From an uncultured Bacilli bacterium (GTDB lineage: Bacteria; Bacillota_I; Bacilli_A; RF39; UBA660): DNA of 26,884 bases. Positions 8,321 through 16,136 of the stretch are shown here, piece after piece; the first letter of the stretch is position 1, and each line of letters starts with the position of its first letter. A program made the translations under genes and the position numbers. Under the pieces are notes generated by a model. That model saw only the letters and a program-made list of their open reading frames with translations, did not search any database and had not been told where the DNA came from. The stretch spans positions 11,933 to 38,816 of the forward strand of contig CARMXJ010000009.1 in assembly GCA_949025205.1 (NCBI GenBank). Reading direction: 5' to 3'.

Positions 8321-8326
8321 TTTCCC

Positions 8327-8360
8327 CTTCAAGTGTTATTTTTTACTTGAGGTGTTTTTT
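8327..8360 (+). promoter_or_regulatory. Leader hairpin containing the SIS gene's ribosome binding site
   Basis: Bases 8327-8334 pair with 8345-8352 (8 bp, one G-T wobble) around a 10-nt loop. The 3' arm contains GAGG of the ribosome binding site GAGGTG (8349-8354), and a run of six Ts follows directly before the ATG at 8362. The structure could hide the ribosome binding site or act as a weak terminator. Confidence 0.5.
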
Positions 8361-8361
8361 A

Positions 8362-9279
8362 ATGGGAAAATTAACAGATTATAATTATCAAAAATTAGAA
8401 GAAAGAATAAGGTATAGTTTAGATAATACATCTTCTTCCTTTTATGAAGAATTAAAAAAGATAAAAGGAAATACCCTTATTACAGGAGTGGGAGGAAGTA
8501 TGGTTGTCTCTCTATTTCTTTCGAAAGTTTTGGAGAGTAAAAATCATATTTTATGTGCTGTAGAGGAAATCAGTTCTATTTATTCTAAGAATTTAGAAGG
8601 ATTTCAAAATTTAGTCGTTGTAAGTAGTAGTGGAAAAAACAATGGAGTAAAACAAATTTTAGATTATGGAAATACTAAGAAATATTTAGTAACGGCTAGT
8701 ACAAAAAATAAACCAAATGTAGAGTATTTAACGTATGCTACTTTAGATAAAGAAGATAGTTTTATTTCGCTTGCTGCTACTTTGGTTCCCATTTCTATTT
8801 TAGTCCATTACTACAACGATGAAAAGTTTTGTTATGAAAATAAGAAAATGGATTTCTTTTCAAATTTAGATTTACATTTGGATTTTGAAGTTTTTTACGA
8901 TTATAAAAGTATGGTAACGGCGCACTTTTTAGAATCAACTTTTGTAGAAGCAGGTTTAGCAAGTATAATCTTACACGATAAATATTCGTATTGCCATGGA
9001 AGAAGTACTTTAGGAAGTAAAAGAAAAAGCAACTTACTTTATTTGCTCAGTGATACAAAAGACTTAGATAATCTCCTTCTTGCTAATTTACATTTAGTGT
9101 ATGACCATATTTTAATTTTACAGAGTGACTTTACAGATAGTATACTTGCAGATTATGATTTGTTATGTCAAGCTTTTTCTTTTGTTTATGAACTATCCCA
9201 AAAATTAAAACGGGATTTATCCAAAGTGAAGTACGCCAAGATTGTTCCTAAGATTTATCATTTTAAGGGGAGTATGTAA
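8362..9279 (+). CDS. SIS-domain phosphosugar isomerase-like protein
   Basis: 305 residues from ATG 8362, which has GAGGTG seven bases upstream; a TTG at 8347 is in frame but has no suitable site. The first SIS fold shows LITGVGGSMVVSLFL (39-53) and VVVSSSGKNNGV (85-96). A second half carries SYCHGRSTLG (209-218), matching the His-Gly catalytic loop of sugar isomerase/deaminase SIS proteins. Known: SIS domains bind phosphosugars and catalyse aldose-ketose conversions or deglycation. Its stop is one base before the PfkB kinase start, so the two are coupled and probably act on the same sugar or sugar phosphate. The motifs are divergent and the substrate cannot be named. Confidence 0.72.
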   Translation: MGKLTDYNYQKLEERIRYSLDNTSSSFYEELKKIKGNTLITGVGGSMVVSLFLSKVLESKNHILCAVEEISSIYSKNLEGFQNLVVVSSSGKNNGVKQILDYGNTKKYLVTASTKNKPNVEYLTYATLDKEDSFISLAATLVPISILVHYYNDEKFCYENKKMDFFSNLDLHLDFEVFYDYKSMVTAHFLESTFVEAGLASIILHDKYSYCHGRSTLGSKRKSNLLYLLSDTKDLDNLLLANLHLVYDHILILQSDFTDSILADYDLLCQAFSFVYELSQKLKRDLSKVKYAKIVPKIYHFKGSM

Positions 9280-9280
9280 G

Positions 9281-10126
9281 ATGCAATTTATTGGAATGGG
9301 TGCACTTGTTGCAGACTACTATTATGAAAAAGATAATTTTTTAGGTAGAATGAATGGCAAGTCTTTTCAAAATATTTGTGTAAATTTAAAACATTTAGGA
9401 CAGAATGTTATGATTTACGGGACGGTTGGAAATGATGATGTAGGAGCTTTTTTGCTTTCTAATTTAGAAAAATTAAAGATAAACGTTTGGATAAAAGAAA
9501 TAAATAAATTATCCCATCGTATTTATATCACAAGAGAAAAATCTTCTAGGGAATGGGAAGGTGTACGTTATTGGTATTTGGATAATATTAAGTATCCTTT
9601 AAAAGTTTCGAAAGAAGATATAGTAATAGTGGATAACTTCAGTCAAAATACTTTAAAAAATTTACAAGGACTGACTTGTGAAAAAGCTTTGGATATTGGA
9701 CATGCGACTTCTTTATTGTATTTAAGTAAAGAAAAGATTATCAAGTTATTAAAAGACCATTTTACAATTATCAATTTAAATGAACGCGCTTTTAAGGTTT
9801 TACAAGCAAAACTAAATGTATCCGTTTGTGAAATTTGTTCTTTGCTGGGCTTAAAGTTTTTGATTGTGACTTATGGAGCCAAAGGGATTTTATTTGCTAC
9901 CAGCGATTATGAAAAAATGTTTCGTATTACGACATCTTATACCGAAGTGGATGCAAATGGAGCTGGAGATGCTTTTTTTGCTATTATTCTGGATTTATAT
10001 GTAAAGCATAATCGAGTGGTAAATGAATCTTTTTTTGAAGCATGTTTCAAAGAAAGACAGCGTTATGTTTATAATGTATTAAATCATTATGGAGCAATTG
10101 GCCATATTTTAGAGCTACAAAAGTAA
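9281..10126 (+). CDS. PfkB-family carbohydrate/nucleoside kinase
   Basis: 281 residues from ATG 9281, with AGGGGAG eight bases upstream; the in-frame codon at 9242 lies inside the SIS gene and has no such site. The N-terminus has the ribokinase pattern of sugar-binding strands and KSFQNICVNLKHLGQNV followed by GTVGNDDVG. The C-terminal PfkB signature is DANGAGDAFF (224-233), with the catalytic base at Asp230. It transfers phosphate from ATP to a sugar or related alcohol. Its pairing with an SIS protein resembles sugar and fructosamine salvage modules (established for FrlB/FrlD-type pairs), but there is no transporter next to it here. A hairpin terminator overlaps its stop codon. Confidence 0.85.
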   Translation: MQFIGMGALVADYYYEKDNFLGRMNGKSFQNICVNLKHLGQNVMIYGTVGNDDVGAFLLSNLEKLKINVWIKEINKLSHRIYITREKSSREWEGVRYWYLDNIKYPLKVSKEDIVIVDNFSQNTLKNLQGLTCEKALDIGHATSLLYLSKEKIIKLLKDHFTIINLNERAFKVLQAKLNVSVCEICSLLGLKFLIVTYGAKGILFATSDYEKMFRITTSYTEVDANGAGDAFFAIILDLYVKHNRVVNESFFEACFKERQRYVYNVLNHYGAIGHILELQK

Positions 10127-10135
10127 CTCTTTTTT
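10111..10135 (+). terminator. Terminator overlapping the kinase stop codon
   Basis: The 8-nt arms 10111-10118 and 10123-10130 pair with one mismatch around an AAAA loop, followed by Ts to 10135. It isolates the kinase operon from the poly-G promoter downstream. Confidence 0.5.
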
Positions 10136-10146
10136 ATGCCTGGCAC

Positions 10147-10177
10147 TTGACAGTCGGGGGGGGGGTTAAGTTATAAT
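10147..10177 (+). promoter_or_regulatory. Promoter with a ten-G tract in its spacer (candidate phase-variable)
   Basis: A perfect TTGACA (10147-10152) and a perfect TATAAT (10172-10177) are 19 nt apart, two more than the optimum. The spacer contains ten consecutive Gs (10156-10165). Losing two Gs by slippage would give the ideal 17-nt spacing. Such G runs are very unlikely by chance in DNA this AT-rich. It drives the gene at 10204. Confidence 0.75.
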
Positions 10178-10203
10178 AGTAACTGTTTTAAGGGGGCTCT
10201 TTT

Positions 10204-11862
10204 ATGAATGATAAAGCCATAGAGTTTGAAACTACTGTTTATAAAGTAAATGGTTCATTAACACGTTTAGAAAAAGTGGGGCTAAATGTAAAAAAATACC
10301 AAAAATTAGTAGAGGAAATTATACAAAACTGCAACAAAGAAACTGATTATAGTATGGAAAATGTTTTTGGGGCAGCAGAGAGTTTTCGAGAAGGAATGTT
10401 AGAGAATAGTTATGCAAAAGCAATTAGTGAATTAGAAAGTATATTTTGGGAATTAGAAAAATATGAAATTTATTTAAAAGTTGCTGCCTTTAATCAAGTG
10501 TTAAAAGATTTTTTAACTTCTAAAAATAAAGATAAAAGTAAGATTGCAGAATTAAAAGACCGACTATTGGTTTTGTTAAAGGAGTTAAAAACTTCTAATA
10601 CTTTGGATTATCAAGTGGAAGGTGCTTTAGTAGAAGATATTTATTCTTTAGCTTATCAACTTATAAAAGAAGAAATAAAATGTTTTGGAACGAGTACACT
10701 TTTAAATACTTTGAAACAAGATGAAATTCATAAATACAATTTAGATAAACAAATTCGAAAAGAATTAGAAACATTAGATTTAGAAAGCGAAGAATATTCT
10801 TCATTAAAACTTAGAAAAAATGAAATAGATATGCAAGAAGGACTTAAATCTACTTATTTGGAGGAAGATTTTATTTTGATGGTAGAAAAAGCAACAATGA
10901 GTGAACAAGAAATGCAAGATTTATTAGAAGAAATAACAAACCAAATTACGTTTTATTATCATAAAGCAGAGAGAATAGAACAAGGTAAAGATAAAAATGA
11001 AAAAAGTATAGTGGAAAATAGTCAAAAAATCCAAAAGCATTTAAAAAAAATATATAAAAATGCAGCTTTATTTGCAACTTCAGCAGGAATTTTAGCAGGA
11101 TTAATTACAGGAAGTTTAACCTTGGGAAAGAAATGGGCTTGTGAAAAAAAGTACAATGTAACAACCTTTTCTTATAGTTCTGTAGATGGAGAATTGCCTG
11201 TAAGAACAGAAGAGTCTTATTCCATTGAAAATAGTATCAAATTATATGAATATGAACCGTTTGAAAAAGTAGAGGGGGTTGGTTATTATACAAGAACTGT
11301 GAATACTTTTGATTTAAGTTCTTTAGAGGAAAGGAATTTAGAAGATTATTTAAACATAAATTTAGAGACAATTCGAAATGCTGCTAAAATAAGTGATGAC
11401 AGTAAAAAAGATTTGAGCGTAAGTGATTTATACCAAGAAGCTTATTCTATTGTAGAAAAAAAGGTAACAGATGAAAAAAATGTAGAAATAACGTATAGTG
11501 TAAATAATCATATTTTGATTTTTATTACTTCTATATTAATCGATGTTTTGTTAGAATTAATACTGTCAGCGATAATAGCAGATACGAAAAATAAAAAATA
11601 TTTAGAGTGGAACCTTCTTGCGTCTTTAAGAGAAATGATTGATACATATAGAAAGATAGTTGCACGTAGACAAGAAATAGCAAATGCAGAAGAAGAACTT
11701 AAAAAATTAGATTTGGAAATGAAAAATCTATTTTTAGAAAATAGGGATTTATTCCAACAAATACCAGCTCTTCTTACTCTTTTTGAGAGGGAACCAAACT
11801 TTAAAGAAGAAGTGGAATCTATAAAAGAGAATCTATCTCATGTTCTTAAATTACAAAAATAA
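10204..11862 (+). CDS. Coiled-coil membrane protein of unknown function
   Basis: 552 residues, not recognised. Residues 1-285 are charged and helical, with heptad-like stretches. A first membrane segment lies at about 286-307 (NAALFATSAGILAGLITGSL). A loop of roughly 125 residues with Tyr- and Ser-rich strands follows, then a second membrane segment at about 436-459 (HILIFITSILIDVLLELILS). A final coiled coil spans about 465-552. By the positive-inside rule (KHLKKIYKN before TM1, DTKNKKY after TM2), both termini are inside and the middle loop is outside. The start is ATG behind AAGGGGG. It is a single-gene unit, with a terminator on each side and the poly-G promoter in front, which suggests variable expression of an exposed loop. 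Confidence 0.75.
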   Translation: MNDKAIEFETTVYKVNGSLTRLEKVGLNVKKYQKLVEEIIQNCNKETDYSMENVFGAAESFREGMLENSYAKAISELESIFWELEKYEIYLKVAAFNQVLKDFLTSKNKDKSKIAELKDRLLVLLKELKTSNTLDYQVEGALVEDIYSLAYQLIKEEIKCFGTSTLLNTLKQDEIHKYNLDKQIRKELETLDLESEEYSSLKLRKNEIDMQEGLKSTYLEEDFILMVEKATMSEQEMQDLLEEITNQITFYYHKAERIEQGKDKNEKSIVENSQKIQKHLKKIYKNAALFATSAGILAGLITGSLTLGKKWACEKKYNVTTFSYSSVDGELPVRTEESYSIENSIKLYEYEPFEKVEGVGYYTRTVNTFDLSSLEERNLEDYLNINLETIRNAAKISDDSKKDLSVSDLYQEAYSIVEKKVTDEKNVEITYSVNNHILIFITSILIDVLLELILSAIIADTKNKKYLEWNLLASLREMIDTYRKIVARRQEIANAEEELKKLDLEMKNLFLENRDLFQQIPALLTLFEREPNFKEEVESIKENLSHVLKLQK

Positions 11863-11902
11863 ATTAAAAGAAGAATTTTTCTAATTTTAATTTATTTTTT
11901 TT
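11861..11902 (+). terminator. Rho-independent terminator
   Basis: A 9-bp AT stem (11861-11869 with 11885-11893) starts within the stop codon and is followed by a run of eight Ts. Confidence 0.65.
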
Positions 11903-11978
11903 GTTTTCATAAAATTCGAAAAAGTATACATATTTTAAAAGCGTTTTGTGGAAACTTCTTTCCCAATTATTTTCCTCG

Positions 11979-11987
11979 TGTTATAAT
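11979..11987 (+). promoter_or_regulatory. Extended -10 promoter of the redox gene pair
   Basis: TGTTATAAT is a perfect extended -10 box 26 bp before the ATG at 12014. The -35 region is poor. A second TATAAT follows at 11992-11997. Confidence 0.55.
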
Positions 11988-12013
11988 TGTTTATAATGAA
12001 GAGAGGGTTAGAC

Positions 12014-13585
12014 ATGGATAATAATAACTATGATGTAATTGTCATTGGTGCTGGAAATGCAGGGTTAATTGCTGCTCTTGAACTTGTAAAAAGTGATAAA
12101 AAAGTTCTTCTACTAGAAAAAAATAATACTCCAGGAGGTTTTGCTACGAGTTTTAAACGAGGAAGATTTGAATTTGATGTTTCTTTACATCATTTGTGTG
12201 AATATGGAACAGAAGAACATTTCGGAGAACTTTATAAATTGTTTGAAAAATTGGGAATTATAGATAAGTTTCATTTAATATCTTTACCAGTTGCTTATCA
12301 CGTTTATTCCGTAGAGGGAAAAACAGAATATAAGATGCCTTTTGGAGTTAGTGAGTTTATCGAACAAATGGAAGAATATGTTCCAGGAAGTCGTACTTCT
12401 ATGAAAAAATTCTTTATTATAGCCAAAGAGGTTAGAGAAGCTTTTCTTTATATTGAAAAAAATAAAGGAGAAGTAAAAGAAGAATATTTAAAAGAAGAGT
12501 TTATTAATTTTATGAAAGTAGCTACTTTTTCCCTTGATAAGGTTTTAGATTCTATCAAAATGCCTAAAAAAGCCCAAGAAATACTAACTTCTTATTGGTT
12601 TTATTTAGGAAGCCCTGCTTCTACTTTAAGTTTTATCGATTTTGCTTCCTCTTTGTATGCTTATATTTCTTTTGGTGCTCAAGTACCTTCTAAAAGAAGT
12701 TATGAAATCAGTTTGGTTTTAGCAGAAGAGATTGAAAAATTGGGTGGAACAATAAAGTATTTTTCGACAGTAGAGGAAATTTTGTTTAAAGATAAAAAAA
12801 TTGCGGGAGTAAAACTTGTGGATGGTCCTATTTATACGGCACCTCACATTATTTCTTCTGTTTCTCCAACCTTCTTATATGGTAAGCTTCTTCCAGAGCC
12901 AGTAGTTCCTAAAGAAGCTATAAAACTTACAAATTCTAGAGTATTAGGAGCAAGAGGATTTTCTATTTATTTAGGATTAAACCAAAGTGCAGAAGATTTA
13001 GGGTTAACAGAGTATAGCTATATGATTTATCATTCATTAGATAGTGATAAAGAATTTCAAAATATGAGTTCAATAAAAAATGATAGTAGCGTTGCTGTTG
13101 TTTTAAATAATATACTTCCCAATTGCTCTCCAAAAGGGACAACGATGATGCGATTTACCTCTTTGTTTTTTGGAGATGCATTCTCAAAAAATGTTACAGA
13201 AAAAAGTTATTTTGAGATGAAAGAAAAAATAGCAGAAAATATTCTTACTTGTTTTGAAGAAACAACGGGTATTAGTATAACGCCTTATATTGAAGAAATA
13301 GAAATTTCTTCTCCGGTGACATTTGCAAGATATTCTGGACATCCCGATGGCGTCATATTTGGTTACAAAGGGACAGGGCTTGATAACAAACTACCACGTC
13401 TTTTACGAATGGAAGAAGAAAATTATATTCCTAATTTAAGAACTTGCGGAGGATTTGATGTGCTGCTTTCGGGATTTAGTTCGACTTATTTATCAGGAGA
13501 TTTGGCCGCTAAATTTACTTTAAAAGATATAAAAGAAATGGAAGAAGTAGAAGAGGAGGAATTGCATGACAGAAATAGAGATTGA
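12014..13585 (+). CDS. Phytoene desaturase/retinol saturase-like FAD oxidoreductase
   Basis: 523 residues from ATG 12014, chosen because GAGAGGG lies six bases upstream; earlier in-frame codons fall in the promoter. The N-terminus has YDVIVIGAGNAGL (FAD dinucleotide motif), an E at the end of strand 2 (LLLEK), and GGFATSFKRGRFEFDVSLHHL, typical of the COG1233 phytoene-dehydrogenase/retinol 13,14-saturase group. The C-terminal FAD motif region is TCGGFDVLLSGFSSTYLSGDLAA. Members desaturate, saturate or isomerise carbon-carbon double bonds. It overlaps the next gene by 20 nt, so it probably works with that reductase. No carotenoid genes are nearby, so carotenoid synthesis is not supported. Substrate unknown. 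Confidence 0.82.
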   Translation: MDNNNYDVIVIGAGNAGLIAALELVKSDKKVLLLEKNNTPGGFATSFKRGRFEFDVSLHHLCEYGTEEHFGELYKLFEKLGIIDKFHLISLPVAYHVYSVEGKTEYKMPFGVSEFIEQMEEYVPGSRTSMKKFFIIAKEVREAFLYIEKNKGEVKEEYLKEEFINFMKVATFSLDKVLDSIKMPKKAQEILTSYWFYLGSPASTLSFIDFASSLYAYISFGAQVPSKRSYEISLVLAEEIEKLGGTIKYFSTVEEILFKDKKIAGVKLVDGPIYTAPHIISSVSPTFLYGKLLPEPVVPKEAIKLTNSRVLGARGFSIYLGLNQSAEDLGLTEYSYMIYHSLDSDKEFQNMSSIKNDSSVAVVLNNILPNCSPKGTTMMRFTSLFFGDAFSKNVTEKSYFEMKEKIAENILTCFEETTGISITPYIEEIEISSPVTFARYSGHPDGVIFGYKGTGLDNKLPRLLRMEEENYIPNLRTCGGFDVLLSGFSSTYLSGDLAAKFTLKDIKEMEEVEEEELHDRNRD

Positions 13586-14738
13586 TTTGCAAGGCATTGA
13601 TGCAAAAGATATGAATAAATTTGCTTTGCTAAATAAAGAAAGAGAAAAAATAATACATGATTCATCTTTAGATGCTATCCATACAGAGTTTAATACCAAT
13701 GTAATAGCGCAAAAGTTACATCCAAAAGAACAATGGGTTAAAGTATCCGAAATAATTTTAGAAACAGAAGATACTAAATCATTTGTTTTAGTTCCAGATA
13801 CAGAGAGTGGAACAAAAGAACTTGCTTATTTTAAAGCAGGACAATATATAAGTGTGGAAGTAAAAATAGATGGTGGAGTATATCATAGACCTTATACACT
13901 TAGTTGTAGCCCAAAACAAGCTTTTGATAATAAATATAAAATCACCATTAAAAAAGTCCCAAATGGTATTGTTTCGAATTACTTTTTTGATTTGGTGCAA
14001 GTGGGAGATACTTTTTCCATTAGTGCCCCTGTAGGAGAATTTACTTATGAACGTTTAAGAGATGCAAATCATATTTTGGCTATTGCGGGAGGTAGTGGAA
14101 TTACACCCATTATGTCTATTACAGAAGCAATCTATGATGACATAATAGATGCTACTATTTCTATTTTATATGGTACGAAAACCGTACAAGATATTCTTTT
14201 TAAAAAAAGATTAGATGAGTTAGCAAGCAAATCAAAGAAAATAAAAATAGAATACATTTTAAGTGAAGAAAAAAATGAATCTTTTATGCATGGACTTATT
14301 ACAAAAGATTTAATGGATACTTATTTAGAAGAAGAAAATTCCTTTTTCTTGTGTGGGCCAGTTCCAATGTATTCCTATATGAATGAAATACTAAAAGAAT
14401 ACAATATTGCCAAAAAATACATTCGTCATGACCTATTTAGAAGTGATATAAATAACTTAAGACAAGAAAGATATTCTCTTACTGTATTAACGCACGAAAA
14501 AAGTATAGAAATTCCTTGTTATGGGGATGAGACTTTATTATCTACTATGGAGAAAAATGGCATTTTAGCTCCAAGCAAATGTTATGTAGGAGAATGTGGT
14601 TTTTGTAAAAGTAAACTTATTAGTGGTAAAGTCAAAACGTTTGATGGAGATATGCGTTTAAAAGATAAAAATTATAATTATATTCATCCTTGCACTGCTT
14701 ATCCAGAAAGCGATATAGTTTTAAAATTGCCTAAATAA
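13566..14738 (+). CDS. Ferredoxin reductase-type flavoprotein with C-terminal 2Fe-2S domain
   Basis: 390 residues. After a 60-residue N-terminal extension of unknown role comes an FNR-like module. FAD binding is shown by HRPYTLSCSP, NAD(P)H binding by AIAGGSGITPIMSI, and the C-terminal nucleotide strand by FFLCGPVPMY. Residues about 300-390 form a plant-type ferredoxin domain with ligands C339, C344, C347 and C376 (C-x4-C-x2-C...C). It would move electrons from NAD(P)H through FAD to the 2Fe-2S centre, most likely to the flavoprotein encoded just upstream. The ATG at 13566 lies inside the upstream gene behind a strong GAGGAGG site, so translation is coupled. Confidence 0.87.
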   Translation: MTEIEIDLQGIDAKDMNKFALLNKEREKIIHDSSLDAIHTEFNTNVIAQKLHPKEQWVKVSEIILETEDTKSFVLVPDTESGTKELAYFKAGQYISVEVKIDGGVYHRPYTLSCSPKQAFDNKYKITIKKVPNGIVSNYFFDLVQVGDTFSISAPVGEFTYERLRDANHILAIAGGSGITPIMSITEAIYDDIIDATISILYGTKTVQDILFKKRLDELASKSKKIKIEYILSEEKNESFMHGLITKDLMDTYLEEENSFFLCGPVPMYSYMNEILKEYNIAKKYIRHDLFRSDINNLRQERYSLTVLTHEKSIEIPCYGDETLLSTMEKNGILAPSKCYVGECGFCKSKLISGKVKTFDGDMRLKDKNYNYIHPCTAYPESDIVLKLPK

Positions 14739-14753
14739 TAAAGCATTTTTTCG

Positions 14754-14782
14754 TTGTAATTCAAAAAAATATTCGCTATAAT
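14754..14782 (+). promoter_or_regulatory. Promoter of the surface protein gene
   Basis: TTGTAA (14754-14759) and a perfect TATAAT (14777-14782) are separated by 17 nt. A full AAGGAGG ribosome binding site follows before ATG 14807. Confidence 0.7.
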
Positions 14783-14806
14783 GAAAACATAATAAGGAGG
14801 AAAAAA

Positions 14807-15970
14807 ATGAAAGAAAAAAGAAAAAGAATCCTCCCAACCAGAGTTAGTCTGGGGGGTATATTAGGTAAAAAGAAAGACCCAGAATTAGAAAGGTTTACAA
14901 AAAATAAAAAACAAAAAAGAATAGTAATAGGTTCAATAATGGGGATTATTCTAATACTTGGAGGTATTCTATTATACAGAAGTTATGCCTTATATGAAGA
15001 AGAAAAAGAGTTTAATGTATTAAAAGGCCAAATCCCAGATTTTGGATATGATATCAAAATGTTATCAGTGGTTGTAGATGGTAATAAAAGTAAAACAATT
15101 CCTGAAAGAGGGTTATATAAAACAAATGTAGAATGCACAGGAGAAAAAACAACAGGAACATGGGATTATAATGCATGGAACTTAGTGTTAGAAAACGTAG
15201 AAAGTAACACAAAATGCAACATTAGTTTTACCTCAAATCTAACAGAAGAAGAATATAATCAATATATAGAAGCAGGAGTGGCCTTAAGGAGAAACACCTA
15301 CCGAGGAAAAGATATCACAAGTTATTGGAAAGATGAAAGTTTATATACCATGATATCAAATGGAACCTTTGATGATATATATGTTGGAGACTATATTATT
15401 GATGATAATGGAAACAAATGGTTAATAGCAGATTTAGATAATTATTTAGGTACTGGGAATCCAGTTTTAGCGCAGCATCATGCAACGATTATTTCTAAAA
15501 ATACTTTAATAAATGCTCCAATGAATAATGTCAGAACAACAGAAGGAGGGTATGTAAATAGTAAAATGGTACAGGAAGTGTTACCAAGCTATTTAAATAC
15601 TTTTGTAATACCAACATTTGGTAGTCATATTATAACGTATAGAAATCTTTTAACAGCTGAAGTAGACTTAATAACTATGCAAGCTACTTCAACAACAGGA
15701 TGGATAGATCGTCAAATAGATTTAATGAGTGAAATAAATGTATATGGATGTAATATATATGGTATAGGAAAAATGGATATAGGAATTGAGAATAGGCAGT
15801 ATGCTCTTTTTCAATTAAAACCTGCATTAATAAATCTTGATGGACATGATTATTGGTTTAAAGATATTGCTAGCGATACTAGCTATGCATCGGTTCATAT
15901 TTCCTATGCAAATCTTTCTTTAGCTACTAATTCTGGAGTAGGTGTAAGACCAAGATTTTTAATTGGATAA
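14807..15970 (+). CDS. Membrane-anchored surface protein with GVRPRF-type C-terminal domain
   Basis: 387 residues. A very basic cytoplasmic tail (1-37) precedes one membrane helix (about 38-57, RIVIGSIMGIILILGGILLY), with the rest predicted outside. Residues about 60-145 form a beta domain with two cysteines (NVECTGEK and TKCNISF) that could pair. The C-terminal 200 residues contain GDYIIDDNGNKWLIADLDNY and YWFKDIASDTSYASV and end in GVGVRPRFLIG. This resembles the C-terminal pattern of DUF6273-like and C-type-lectin-like surface domains common in gut Bacillota; the match is by eye. The start is ATG behind AAGGAGG. It is a single-gene unit with its own promoter and a long hairpin terminator. 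Confidence 0.75.
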   Translation: MKEKRKRILPTRVSLGGILGKKKDPELERFTKNKKQKRIVIGSIMGIILILGGILLYRSYALYEEEKEFNVLKGQIPDFGYDIKMLSVVVDGNKSKTIPERGLYKTNVECTGEKTTGTWDYNAWNLVLENVESNTKCNISFTSNLTEEEYNQYIEAGVALRRNTYRGKDITSYWKDESLYTMISNGTFDDIYVGDYIIDDNGNKWLIADLDNYLGTGNPVLAQHHATIISKNTLINAPMNNVRTTEGGYVNSKMVQEVLPSYLNTFVIPTFGSHIITYRNLLTAEVDLITMQATSTTGWIDRQIDLMSEINVYGCNIYGIGKMDIGIENRQYALFQLKPALINLDGHDYWFKDIASDTSYASVHISYANLSLATNSGVGVRPRFLIG

Positions 15971-16004
15971 AAATATTTTTTTACAAAATTAAGAAAAAAG
16001 CAAT

Positions 16005-16062
16005 CAAACAAAAAAATTGTTTAAAAGAAATATAAATTCTGTTTAAACAATTTTTTTATTTG
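16005..16062 (+). terminator. Long bidirectional hairpin terminator
   Basis: A perfect 16-bp inverted repeat (16010-16025 with 16042-16057) extends outward by four more pairs past one mismatch and inward by a 4-bp AGAA/TTCT stem. Runs of seven As and seven Ts flank the stem. Confidence 0.85.
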
Positions 16063-16136
16063 ATAAAAAATAAGAAAAATTTGCCATTTGTTTCTTTTAT
16101 TTTATTGTGATTTAATGCTTTCTGAAAGGAGGATTT

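Noticed and set aside
7742..10126. Anti-phage defence island centred on the WYL regulator
   Set aside because: The neighbours are sugar-isomerase and kinase types; no nuclease, helicase or known defence gene was found.
6490..13585. Mycoplasma-type code (TGA as Trp), considered because of the low G+C
   Set aside because: TGA ends genes at 6490-6492 and 13583-13585 with sensible overlaps, and Trp is encoded by TGG throughout.
12014..14738. Carotenoid biosynthesis operon
   Set aside because: Only a desaturase-like gene is present; no phytoene synthase or prenyltransferase lies nearby.
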